Shown here piece after piece: positions 14,675-21,737 of a DNA stretch of 21,737 nucleotides. The position numbers and the translations under genes were made by a program. The stretch lies in NCBI GenBank assembly GCA_023417985.1, contig JAEZDV010000118.1, forward strand, positions 1 to 21,737, written 5' to 3'. Within the stretch, counting starts at the first letter, position 1. Every line of letters begins with the position of its first letter. Below the pieces are notes generated by a model. It was not told the origin of the DNA, ran no database searches, and saw nothing but the letters and a program-made list of their open reading frames with translations. This stretch comes from Actinomycetes bacterium. Lineage in GTDB: Bacteria; Actinomycetota; Actinomycetes; Mycobacteriales; Mycobacteriaceae.

Positions 14675-15390
14675 TGGCCCTCGACAACAGGGTCGAGACC
14701 CGCACCAAGCGCGGCGCGATCGGTCGCAGCTGGTGGTCGAAGGAACTGATCTCGACCATGGAACAGGTGGCCGACAGGGGCCGTCTGACGCGCGGGCGTG
14801 CCTACGCGCGGTCCGGGCAGGTGGTCTCGATGCGGATCGAGCCCGGCGCTGCGGTCGGTGAAGTCCAGGGCAGTCAGCTACGACCCTTCACCTCTACCGT
14901 GACCGTGCGACGACTCGACGACGACGCCGTCGAGGAACTGATCCGCGAGGTGCGCTCCTCACCGGGCATGCTGGCACGACTGGCCGCGGGGGTGCTCCCC
15001 GAAGAACTCGGTCCGTTGCTGTTGCCACGACGCGCGGGCGAACTCGACTTCGACTGCACCTGCCCCGACGACGCCTGGCCCTGCAAGCACGCCGCGGCGG
15101 TCGCGTACCTTCTCGCCGAGCACGTCGACGAAAAGCCCCTCGCCGTACTCGACCTGCGTGGAGTCGATCTCGGGACGCTGATCGGCGGCGTCGACGACGC
15201 CCCCGCCACCGGTGACTTCTACGGCGAGGACACCGAACTCCCCGCCCTGCCGTCCGAGCGGTTCCGGCCGGCACTCGAGGACCTCGACCCGATGCTGCTC
15301 CGTCGTGCCTTGCGAGCCGGGGGCACCGACGAAGCTGTCGTCATCCGCGCGATGAACGACCTCGAAGATCTATACCGCCGGATGCGCTGA
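14674..15390 (+). CDS. SWIM zinc-finger protein, partner of the SNF2 helicase
   Basis: A 238-residue protein with one SWIM-type zinc-binding motif, CxCx6CxH: C128, C130, C137, H139 in CTCPDDAWPCKHAAAV. The N-terminal part has SWWSKELISTME and RGRLTRGRAYARSGQV, the usual opening of this family. SWIM domains are thought to bind DNA or protein. The ATG shares its first base with the helicase stop (TGATG), so the two are almost surely translated together, and the protein may be a targeting subunit for the SNF2 motor. No catalytic domain is seen. It converges on the ABC permease gene with 34 bases between stops. Confidence 0.9.
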   Translation: MALDNRVETRTKRGAIGRSWWSKELISTMEQVADRGRLTRGRAYARSGQVVSMRIEPGAAVGEVQGSQLRPFTSTVTVRRLDDDAVEELIREVRSSPGMLARLAAGVLPEELGPLLLPRRAGELDFDCTCPDDAWPCKHAAAVAYLLAEHVDEKPLAVLDLRGVDLGTLIGGVDDAPATGDFYGEDTELPALPSERFRPALEDLDPMLLRRALRAGGTDEAVVIRAMNDLEDLYRRMR

Positions 15391-15424
15391 CGGCAGCACA
15401 GTGGCCGATCGCTGCTTCGGGCTC

Positions 15425-16807
15425 TCAAAGCATCACGGCCAGAAGCACTCCCGCGGCGATGAGAAGATCCGGTCCGCGCAGCCACTGCCTGATCAGGTCG
15501 ACCGGTACCTGACCGACTGCTGTCTCCAGGACGAGTCCGTCGTACTCGGTGCGCGGTCGGGTGCGCATCCGGTACGCCGCAGTGCAACCCGCTGCCGCGA
15601 CGATCGAGCAGACAACCGGCGACCACCCCGTCATCGGTGCCGTCATCACCGTCACCACTGCAGCAGCGCACGCGGGTGCCACCGCCATAGGGCGGTAGAG
15701 ATCGCGATCCGTGGCGCCGAGCATCGCGCGCAGTTCCGGCATACGTGCCAGATCCCGAAGTCCTGTGCTGAATACGAGGGTCGCGACGAACACGGCCACG
15801 AGTTGGATCCATGCCGCCACGACCGTGGACGCCGTCGCGCCGAGGGTCCAGGCGCCGCAGACGAGGCCGGCCGTCGCGGCGAACGGAAACGGCCGGCGCA
15901 GATGCCGGAGGAAGTCGGCCCGGACTAGCGCACGAGTCCGGCCCGGTGGCATTGCCCGTGAGCGTCGAGGCGCGACCCGCTTCCAGGCACGGGCGTCGTG
16001 GACGTCGAGGAGGATCGTGGGGTCCAGTCCGATCAGTGACGCACGGGCCGCTCCGGCCGTCTCGGCGCGTTCGCGCAACTCCGCCATCGTGATGCGGCCG
16101 CAGAGAAGGAGAGCGGCACCGCTCGCCACCACCGCGGGGACCGCGACCGCCGCCACCGGGAGCCAGCCGACGAAGACCGGCACCCTTGTTTCCGTCGCGC
16201 AAGCCACCGCGACGCCGCCTCCCAGCGCGATCACAGCGAGTTGCAATATCGGGAGAGTGCGGTCGGGGAGGGTGCGCGCCTGCACCAGGACCGCAAGCGC
16301 GGCCACTCCCACGCCGGCAAGCGCGCCCGACGCGGCCAGCGGTGGCCAGACCTCCACGCTTCCGGCGAAGGCCGCGAACCGTCCGGCCATCACGCCTGCC
16401 ACCGCTCCTCCGGCGAACAACGCCCACACCGAGGGACGGAGCATCACCGCCCGATCCACCGGGGTCGACAGCAGCCAGAAGGCGCGTTCGGCACTCGACG
16501 TCACGGGCCCGAGCGCGCGCAGCGCCCCGATACCTGCGACGACAGCGATGACGCCGGCCACCCACGCCCAACCCGGATTCCAGGAAGCGACGTCCCAGCC
16601 TCGTCCGGTGGCAGCGGAGACCGTATCGACGAGCGCGGTTGGAGGCCGGGTGGCGAGCCACCACGAAAGTCCGCCGACGACGTATGCGCCGAGCACGCAC
16701 AGCACCGCTGCTCCGGTCCGGTCGGCGCCACCGGCGCGCGTGTGGCCGCAGCGTCGCCGAATCTCCCGGAGGGCGCCGACCGGGGTCGTCGGTTGCGGCT
16801 CCGTCAC
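15425..16807 (-). CDS. ABC exporter permease, large multi-spanning protein
   Basis: A roughly 460-residue integral membrane protein with many hydrophobic spans in two groups (about residues 35-250 and 330-460) around a charged middle part (about 255-325, with RERAETAGAARASLIGLDP and a basic RRSRAMPPGRTR). It directly follows the ABC ATPase gene; the GTG at 16807 overlaps the ATPase stop as GTGA, and a GTG at 16813 is equally possible. The pairing marks it as the membrane part of a two-gene ABC transporter. It resembles the actinobacterial DUF6297-type permeases in size and layout, but I cannot confirm the family. The substrate is unknown. Confidence 0.8.
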   Translation of the reverse strand: MTEPQPTTPVGALREIRRRCGHTRAGGADRTGAAVLCVLGAYVVGGLSWWLATRPPTALVDTVSAATGRGWDVASWNPGWAWVAGVIAVVAGIGALRALGPVTSSAERAFWLLSTPVDRAVMLRPSVWALFAGGAVAGVMAGRFAAFAGSVEVWPPLAASGALAGVGVAALAVLVQARTLPDRTLPILQLAVIALGGGVAVACATETRVPVFVGWLPVAAVAVPAVVASGAALLLCGRITMAELRERAETAGAARASLIGLDPTILLDVHDARAWKRVAPRRSRAMPPGRTRALVRADFLRHLRRPFPFAATAGLVCGAWTLGATASTVVAAWIQLVAVFVATLVFSTGLRDLARMPELRAMLGATDRDLYRPMAVAPACAAAVVTVMTAPMTGWSPVVCSIVAAAGCTAAYRMRTRPRTEYDGLVLETAVGQVPVDLIRQWLRGPDLLIAAGVLLAVML

Positions 16808-17472
16808 CGCCACGAGTCCGCGTCCACGGTGTGATCTGCGACCGCGGAGACCAGGTCCGCGTCGTGCGAGGCGAGCACGACGGCGCACCCGCTCGTCTTC
16901 TCGGCGCGGATGCGCTGTGCGAGCCAGGACCTTCCGTCGGCATCGAGATGCTGCTCGGGTTCGTCGAGTACCAGCAACCGGCGCGGACGGACGAACACCG
17001 ACGCCAGCGCCAAGCGGCGGCGCTGACCGCTGGACAGGGTGACGGGCAGCTGCCCGGATGCTCCGGCCAGTCCCAGTTCGGACAGCGTCCGGGTCGCCTG
17101 ACCCGCGGGATCGTGCATTCCGTGAGCGAGGGCGACGAGTTGCAGGTGTTCGTGGGCCGTCAGATGCGCGAACGTCGCGACGTCGCCGACGACGGATGCC
17201 ACTGCTGCTCGGTGGTCGGGTGAGGATTCATCGCCCACCACGCCGTCGATCGTGACAGCGCCCCGATCGAGGCGGTCGGAGCCCACGATGCATCGCAGCA
17301 GTGTGGACTTTCCGGCACCGTTTGCGCCGGTGACAGCGCAGCATTCGCCGGCGGCGACGTCGAAGTGCACCGCGGTGAACACGAGCAGGTCGCCGAATCG
17401 GCGTTCCGCGTCGCGGACGGAGAGAACGTGACTACCGCGCCGCGTCGCGCCGCGGGGGAAAGCTCTGGGCAC
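16804..17472 (-). CDS. ABC transporter ATP-binding protein
   Basis: A 222-residue ABC ATPase with Walker A GANGAGKST (49-57, K55), signature LSSGQ (146-150), Walker B LLVLDEPE (D170, E171) and H-loop H203. The signature has Ser-Ser in place of the second and third residues of LSGGQ, as in some exporter ATPases. The length and the single nucleotide-binding domain fit an exporter subunit acting as a dimer with the permease encoded next. The start is a GTG at 17472 with GGGAG six bases ahead; the first 15 residues are basic and may be an extension. Its stop overlaps the permease start, so the two are coupled. Substrate unknown. Confidence 0.9.
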   Translation of the reverse strand: MPRAFPRGATRRGSHVLSVRDAERRFGDLLVFTAVHFDVAAGECCAVTGANGAGKSTLLRCIVGSDRLDRGAVTIDGVVGDESSPDHRAAVASVVGDVATFAHLTAHEHLQLVALAHGMHDPAGQATRTLSELGLAGASGQLPVTLSSGQRRRLALASVFVRPRRLLVLDEPEQHLDADGRSWLAQRIRAEKTSGCAVVLASHDADLVSAVADHTVDADSWR

Positions 17473-17486
17473 AGGGACTCCCGGTG

Positions 17487-17515
17487 TTCCTCGTGAAGAG
17501 TGTGGTCGCGAGGAA
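17487..17515. other. Inverted repeat between the small membrane protein and ABC ATPase genes
   Basis: TTCCTCG (17487-17493) and CGAGGAA (17509-17515) are perfect 7-bp arms around a 15-base loop, in the 54-base gap between two minus-strand genes. It may be a weak terminator or attenuator, or an operator for the ABC pair. No T run follows on the minus strand. Confidence 0.33.
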
Positions 17516-17526
17516 GCAGGGACCGG

Positions 17527-17862
17527 TCAGATGAAGAGAGACGTCGCGGCCCCTGCACCGGGGCCGGGTGCTCTGGGTCGCGGGCGACCGGCCGTATCGG
17601 GATGTGACTGTCGCCGGAACGCGCCGCGCAGACGTTGTTCCTCGACGGTGGGGCCGCGCGGGGTTCGGGACAGTCCGAACAGCAGGTCGTCGGCGCGCCG
17701 GACGATCAGCGCGGCAACCACGACGACGGTGACGAGAAACCCTGCCAGCATCGAGGCGAGGCTGTCTCCGGGGAGTGCGGGAGAGACCGCGAGCAGAGAG
17801 AAAAGAGCCCACAGCAGCAGGAAGGCCAGCGCATCGGTGCTGTTCCTCGGCCCGCGGGTCAT
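17527..17862 (-). CDS. Small membrane protein, DUF6412-like
   Basis: A 111-residue protein with two hydrophobic segments: residues about 12-30 (ALAFLLLWALFSLLAVSPAL) and about 35-54 (LASMLAGFLVTVVVVAALIV). A charged cytoplasmic-looking tail follows, ending in a Pro/Arg/Gly-rich stretch with SHPDTAGRPRPRAPGPG. This DPDAxGRPRPRAPG-like tail is typical of small actinobacterial DUF6412 membrane proteins; the assignment is tentative and the function unknown. It lies upstream of the ABC exporter pair on the same strand, with a 54-base gap containing an inverted repeat, and is divergent from mmsA. It could be an accessory of the exporter or independent. Confidence 0.68.
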   Translation of the reverse strand: MTRGPRNSTDALAFLLLWALFSLLAVSPALPGDSLASMLAGFLVTVVVVAALIVRRADDLLFGLSRTPRGPTVEEQRLRGAFRRQSHPDTAGRPRPRAPGPGAGAATSLFI

Positions 17863-17893
17863 GATGCGGAGTGTAGCCGACGAGGTGTGACCC

Positions 17894-17940
17894 TGGACAT
17901 ACGTGGACTTCCAACTATAGGATGAGCGAAGACTTTGGAA
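17894..17940 (+). promoter_or_regulatory. Likely mmsA operon promoter with flanking inverted repeat
   Basis: TGGACA (17894-17899) and TATAGG (17916-17921) are 16 bases apart and resemble -35 and -10 elements about 75-100 bases ahead of the mmsA start. TTCCAA (17909-17914) and TTGGAA (17935-17940) form an inverted repeat with a 20-base gap that brackets the -10 region and expected start site, a suitable place for a repressor. The regulator is not encoded next to it. Confidence 0.4.
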
Positions 17941-17993
17941 CTCCCGGCTGCCCTGACACAGCCACCACTATCGAGCAAAGGACGGGTTCGCGC

Positions 17994-19526
17994 ATGAGCA
18001 TCCGAGAACTGACCCACTTCGTCGGGGGCAAGCATGTCTCCGGCACCTCCGGCCGTTTCGCCGACGTCTTCGACCCCAACACCGGCGAGGTCCAGGCGCG
18101 TGTTCCGCTCGCCACCCGCTCCGAGGTCGAGGACGTCATCGCCAACGCCGCCGTGGCGCAGAAGGAATGGGCGTCGTGGAACCCGCAGAAGCGCGCTCGC
18201 GTCCTGATGCGATTCCTCCAGCTCGCCCAGGACAACATGGACGAACTCGCCCGGCTGCTCTCGAGCGAGCACGGCAAGACGATCCCCGACGCGAAGGGCG
18301 ACATCCAGCGCGGTCTCGAGGTCGTCGAGGTCGCGCTCGGCGCTCCGCACCTGCTCAAGGGTGAATTCACCGAGTCGGCCGGCACCGGGATCGACGTGTA
18401 CTCGATGCGGCAGCCGCTCGGCGTGGTCGCGGGCATCACCCCGTTCAACTTCCCCGCGATGATCCCGCTGTGGAAGGCCGCCCCGGCTCTCGTGTCCGGC
18501 AACGCATTCGTCCTCAAGCCGTCCGAGCGCGACCCCTCCGTGCCGCTGCGCCTCGCCGAACTCTTCCTCGAAGCCGGGCTGCCCGCGGGCGTGTTCAACG
18601 TCGTCAACGGCGACAAGGAAGCAGTCGACGTCCTGCTCGACGATCCCCGCGTCAAGGCACTCGGATTCGTCGGCTCCACGCCGATCGCCCAGTACATCTA
18701 CGAGACCGCCGCGAAGAACGGCAAGCGGGCGCAGTGCTTCGGCGGCGCGAAGAACCACGCCGTGATCATGCCCGACGCCGACCTCGACCAGGTCGCCGAT
18801 GCGCTCGTCGGCGCCGCGTACGGCTCCGCCGGTGAGCGCTGCATGGCGCTGTCGGTGGCCGTCCCCGTTGGTGAGGAGACCGCCGACCGCCTCGTGGCCA
18901 AGCTCCAGGAACGCATCGCCGAACTCCGCATCGGCACCAGCTTCGACGAGAAGGCAGACTTCGGTCCGCTCGTGACCGCAGCCGCCCGCGACCGCGTCCA
19001 CGGCTACATCGCCAAGGGCGTCGAGGAAGGCGCCGAACTCGTCGTCGACGGCCGCGGATTCGTCCTCGAAGGCAACGAGGGCGGTTTCTTCTCCGGCGCA
19101 ACGCTCTTCGACCGCGTCACCACCGACATGTCGATCTACAAGGAAGAGATCTTCGGTCCCGTCCTGACCGTCGTGCGCGCCCGCGACTACGAGGAAGCCC
19201 TGCGCCTGCCGACCGAGCACGAGTACGGCAACGGCGTCGCGATCTTCACCCGCGACGGTGACACCGCCCGCGACTTCACCACCCGCGTCGAGGTGGGCAT
19301 GGTCGGCGTCAACGTTCCGATCCCGGTGCCGATCGCGTACTACACCTTCGGCGGCTGGAAGGCATCGGGCTTCGGCGACCTCAACCAGCACGGACCGGAC
19401 GCCTTCCGCTTCTACACCAAGACCAAGACCGTCACCCAGCGGTGGCCGTCCGGTGTCAAGGAGGGCGATCTCGAAGGCGCCCACGTCGCCGACACCGACC
19501 ACTTCGTCATCCCGACGATGGACTAG
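17994..19526 (+). CDS. mmsA: Methylmalonate-semialdehyde dehydrogenase (CoA-acylating)
   Basis: Converts methylmalonate semialdehyde, with NAD+ and CoA, to propionyl-CoA in valine and thymine breakdown. The 510-residue aldehyde dehydrogenase has the oxyanion asparagine in TPFNFPAMIPLW (N152), the catalytic cysteine C283 in SAGERCMALSVAV and the EEIFGPVL motif. QCFGGAKNHAVIMPDAD replaces the usual LELGGK region, so the general-base glutamate of ordinary aldehyde dehydrogenases is absent, which is characteristic of the CoA-acylating MmsA family. The ATG at 17994 starts MSIRELTHFVGG, the family's usual N-terminus; AAAGGA lies about 12 bases ahead. An in-frame ATG at 17922 lies in the probable promoter. 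First gene of the valine operon. Confidence 0.95.
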   Translation: MSIRELTHFVGGKHVSGTSGRFADVFDPNTGEVQARVPLATRSEVEDVIANAAVAQKEWASWNPQKRARVLMRFLQLAQDNMDELARLLSSEHGKTIPDAKGDIQRGLEVVEVALGAPHLLKGEFTESAGTGIDVYSMRQPLGVVAGITPFNFPAMIPLWKAAPALVSGNAFVLKPSERDPSVPLRLAELFLEAGLPAGVFNVVNGDKEAVDVLLDDPRVKALGFVGSTPIAQYIYETAAKNGKRAQCFGGAKNHAVIMPDADLDQVADALVGAAYGSAGERCMALSVAVPVGEETADRLVAKLQERIAELRIGTSFDEKADFGPLVTAAARDRVHGYIAKGVEEGAELVVDGRGFVLEGNEGGFFSGATLFDRVTTDMSIYKEEIFGPVLTVVRARDYEEALRLPTEHEYGNGVAIFTRDGDTARDFTTRVEVGMVGVNVPIPVPIAYYTFGGWKASGFGDLNQHGPDAFRFYTKTKTVTQRWPSGVKEGDLEGAHVADTDHFVIPTMD

Positions 19527-19538
19527 GCGGTCACGCCG

Positions 19539-20693
19539 ATGTTCACCCTCAGCGACGACGACCGGGCGATCCGCGACACCGCCCGCGATTTCGCCACCGA
19601 GTACCTGGCTCCCCACGCGGTCGAATGGGACCAGAGCAAGTATTTCCCCGTCGACGTGCTGCGCAAGGCCGCGGCACTGGGCATGGGCGGGATCTACATC
19701 CGCGAGGACGTGGGCGGGTCGGGGCTGCGCCGCCTCGATTCCGTCCGCATCTTCGAGGAACTCGCCACCGGGTGCCCCTCCATCGCCGCCTACATCTCGA
19801 TCCACAACATGGTCACGTGGATGATCGACAAGTTCGGTGACGACGAGCAACGGCACCGCTGGGTTCCGAAGCTCAGCTCGATGGAGTTCCTCGGGAGTTA
19901 CTGCCTCACCGAACCGGGTGCCGGCTCCGATGCCGCCGCGCTCAGCACCAGGGCCGTGCGCGACGGCGACGACTACGTGCTCACCGGTGTCAAGCAGTTC
20001 ATTTCCGGCGCAGGCACTTCCGACGTCTACGTCGTGATGGCCCGCACCGGCGACACCGGCGCGCGGGGCATCTCGGCATTCATCGTCCCGAAGGACACGC
20101 CGGGCCTGTCGTTCGGCGCCAACGAGAAGAAGATGGGCTGGAACGCGCAGCCCACGCGCCAGGTCATCCTGGACGGCGTACGCGTGCCGGCGGCGAACCT
20201 CCTCGGTTCGGAGGGCGGTGGCTTCCGCATCGCGATGCACGGCCTCAACGGTGGCCGCCTCAACATCGCAGCGTGCTCGGTAGGCGGCGGCCAGGCAGCA
20301 CTCGACCGGACGGTCGCTTACCTCGCCGAACGCAAGGCGTTCGGCGACCGGTTGCTCGATTCGCAGGCATTGCAGTTCCGGCTCGCGGACATGCGGACCG
20401 AACTCGAGGCGGCGCGCACGCTGTTGTGGCGGGCCGCGGACGCCCTCGACAACGAGGCGCCGGACGTCGTGGAACTGTGCGCGATGGCCAAGCGCTTCGC
20501 CACCGACGCCGGATTCGCGGTCGCGAACGATGCGCTGCAACTCCACGGTGGCTACGGTTACCTGGCCGAGTACGGGATCGAGAAGATCGTGCGCGATCTG
20601 CGCGTGCATCAGATCCTCGAAGGAACCAACGAGATCATGCGGGTGGTCGTCGCGCGCAGCGTGGTGGCCGCAGCGCAGAACGGAGCGCAATGA
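19539..20693 (+). CDS. Acyl-CoA dehydrogenase, probably isobutyryl-CoA dehydrogenase
   Basis: An FAD enzyme that oxidises a short branched acyl-CoA, most likely isobutyryl-CoA to methacrylyl-CoA. The 384 residues match the family. Visible signatures are SYCLTEPGAGSDAAAL (about 123-138), QFISGAGTSDVYVVMART, the C-terminal LQLHGGYGYLAEYGIEKIVRDLRV and HQILEGTNEIMR with the catalytic base glutamate at about E361. A catalytic Glu in the EGTNEI position, together with the mmsA and hydroxyisobutyryl-CoA hydrolase neighbours, favours isobutyryl-CoA dehydrogenase over isovaleryl- or 2-methylbutyryl-CoA dehydrogenase; specificity for several branched acyl-CoAs is possible. It starts 12 bases after the mmsA stop, and its own stop overlaps the next gene as ATGA. 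Confidence 0.92.
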   Translation: MFTLSDDDRAIRDTARDFATEYLAPHAVEWDQSKYFPVDVLRKAAALGMGGIYIREDVGGSGLRRLDSVRIFEELATGCPSIAAYISIHNMVTWMIDKFGDDEQRHRWVPKLSSMEFLGSYCLTEPGAGSDAAALSTRAVRDGDDYVLTGVKQFISGAGTSDVYVVMARTGDTGARGISAFIVPKDTPGLSFGANEKKMGWNAQPTRQVILDGVRVPAANLLGSEGGGFRIAMHGLNGGRLNIAACSVGGGQAALDRTVAYLAERKAFGDRLLDSQALQFRLADMRTELEAARTLLWRAADALDNEAPDVVELCAMAKRFATDAGFAVANDALQLHGGYGYLAEYGIEKIVRDLRVHQILEGTNEIMRVVVARSVVAAAQNGAQ

Positions 20694-21737
20694 CGGGGCA
20701 GGAACCCGAGGTCCTCATCGAGGCGAAGAACGGACTGGGCCACATCACGCTCAACCGTCCCAAGGCCATCAACGCGCTCAACCACAAGATGGTGCGTGTG
20801 ATGGCCGAGGCGCTCACGAAGTGGGCGTCCGACGACTCCGTCCGCGCCGTCGTCGTCCGTGGTGCGGGGGAGCGGGGACTGTGCGCCGGTGGCGACATCG
20901 TCTCGATCTATCACGATGCCCGCGACGGGGGTACCGGCTCACAGGAATTCTGGCGTGACGAGTACATCCTCAACGCCGCGATCGGTCGGTATCCCAAGCC
21001 GTACGTGGCGATCATGGACGGCATCGTCATGGGCGGCGGAGTCGGTATCTCCGCGCACGGCAACGTCCGGATCGTCACCGAACGCTCGAGCATCGCGATG
21101 CCCGAGACCGGCATCGGGTTCATCCCCGACGTGGGTGGCACCTATCTGCTCTCGCGCACATCCGGTGAGATCGGCACGCACATCGCGCTGACCACCGGCC
21201 GGATGAAGGCGGGCGACGCCATCGCCCTCGGCTTCGCCGACCACTTCGTGCCGTCCGACGCCCTCGACAAGTTCGTCGCGACGCTCGAGACCGGTTCGGT
21301 CGACGACGCACTCGCCGAATACTCCCGGCCCGCGCCGGAATCGGCGTTGCTCGCGCAACGCGACTGGATCGACGCGGCGTACTCCGCCGACTCCGTCGAG
21401 GAGATCGTCGAGCGCCTGCGCAGCAGTGACATCGACGAGGCTCGCTCCACCGCAGAGCAGATCCTCGCCAAATCACCTGTCGCGCTGAAGGTCACGTTGC
21501 GGTCGCTCCGACACGCGCGGACTCTCGGCAGCCTCGAAGAGGTGCTGAACGAGGAGTTCCGGGTCTCGTCCGCGTCGCTGAACTCGCACGACCTCGTCGA
21601 GGGGATACGCGCCCAGGTGGTCGACAAGGACCGCAACCCGCAGTGGTCGCCCCCGACCCTCGCCGATGTCACCGCCGCCGACATCGACGCATACTTCCAG
21701 CCGCTCGGCGAGCTCGAACTCGGCCTCGCCGCTCCGA
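20690..21737 (+). CDS. 3-hydroxyisobutyryl-CoA hydrolase, cut by the right edge
   Basis: A crotonase-fold hydrolase that releases 3-hydroxyisobutyrate from its CoA ester in valine catabolism. At least 349 codons are visible with no stop; homologues are about 345-350 residues, so little should be missing. Key motifs are NRPKAINALNHKMV, GLCAGGDIVSIY, MDGIVMGGGVGISAHG and AMPETGIGFIPDVGGTYLLSR, with E139 and D147 spaced as the catalytic Glu and Asp of human HIBCH. The C-terminal AQVVDKDRNPQWSPPTLADV is also typical of hydrolases rather than hydratases. The ATG at 20690 overlaps the acyl-CoA dehydrogenase stop (ATGA), indicating coupling. Confidence 0.93.
   Translation, partial: MTGQEPEVLIEAKNGLGHITLNRPKAINALNHKMVRVMAEALTKWASDDSVRAVVVRGAGERGLCAGGDIVSIYHDARDGGTGSQEFWRDEYILNAAIGRYPKPYVAIMDGIVMGGGVGISAHGNVRIVTERSSIAMPETGIGFIPDVGGTYLLSRTSGEIGTHIALTTGRMKAGDAIALGFADHFVPSDALDKFVATLETGSVDDALAEYSRPAPESALLAQRDWIDAAYSADSVEEIVERLRSSDIDEARSTAEQILAKSPVALKVTLRSLRHARTLGSLEEVLNEEFRVSSASLNSHDLVEGIRAQVVDKDRNPQWSPPTLADVTAADIDAYFQPLGELELGLAAP

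Noticed and set aside
15391..15424. GCAGC/GCTGC dyad between convergent SWIM and permease genes as a terminator
   Set aside because: Only a 5-bp stem with a 13-base loop and no T run; not better than chance in this GC-rich DNA.
17859..20690. 943-codon open frame on the minus strand opposite mmsA and the acyl-CoA dehydrogenase
   Set aside because: A GC-rich shadow: the plus strand encodes two well-recognised enzymes with all motifs, and the antisense translation is Asp/Val/Gly-rich with no family signature.
1..21737. Mobile element, prophage or CRISPR array
   Set aside because: No transposase, integrase, phage gene, terminal repeats or regularly spaced repeats were seen; composition is even apart from short intergenic A/T-rich patches.

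Overview
The window is high-GC DNA with short intergenic gaps, frequent GTG starts, stop/start overlaps and actinobacterial gene families. It looks like chromosome from a Rhodococcus or closely related Nocardiaceae/Mycobacteriales genome; the genus is an inference from gene content and style. I see no RNA genes, CRISPR array, insertion sequence or prophage. Eighteen intact protein genes, one gene cut by the right edge and one decayed gene fill almost the whole window. No gap without a gene exceeds about 180 bases.

Left part (1-4858): a decayed MFS transporter gene runs off the left edge. Next comes a minus-strand operon for the branched-chain 2-oxoacid dehydrogenase complex, transcribed E1 alpha, E1 beta, E2 (bkdA-bkdB-bkdC). 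A divergent Lrp/AsnC regulator lies upstream and is the obvious candidate regulator. No E3 (lipoamide dehydrogenase) gene is present.

Middle part (4880-11377): a 4HBT-type acyl-CoA thioesterase overlaps the end of a BenE-family transporter, which is divergent from a two-domain rhodanese. A secreted DUF5995-like protein follows. An HI0607-type shikimate dehydrogenase-like gene is divergent from a crotonase that lacks one canonical catalytic glutamate. A type I methionine aminopeptidase is divergent from a small XRE-type regulator. The gap between those last two holds a perfect 16-bp inverted repeat in which each arm is itself a dyad (GGTAT-N4-ATACC), the clearest regulatory structure in the window.

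Right-middle part (11403-17862): a 108-residue protein of unknown function is divergent from a SNF2-family helicase (HelZ-like) that overlaps a SWIM zinc-finger gene by one base. On the opposite strand are an ABC exporter pair (ATPase plus a large multi-spanning permease) and a small membrane protein.

Right end (17994-21737): a plus-strand operon for distal valine catabolism encodes methylmalonate-semialdehyde dehydrogenase (mmsA), an isobutyryl-CoA dehydrogenase-like acyl-CoA dehydrogenase and 3-hydroxyisobutyryl-CoA hydrolase. Together with bkdABC at the other end, the window covers most of the route from 2-oxoisovalerate to propionyl-CoA. The free hydroxyisobutyrate dehydrogenase (mmsB) is not seen and may lie just beyond the right edge.
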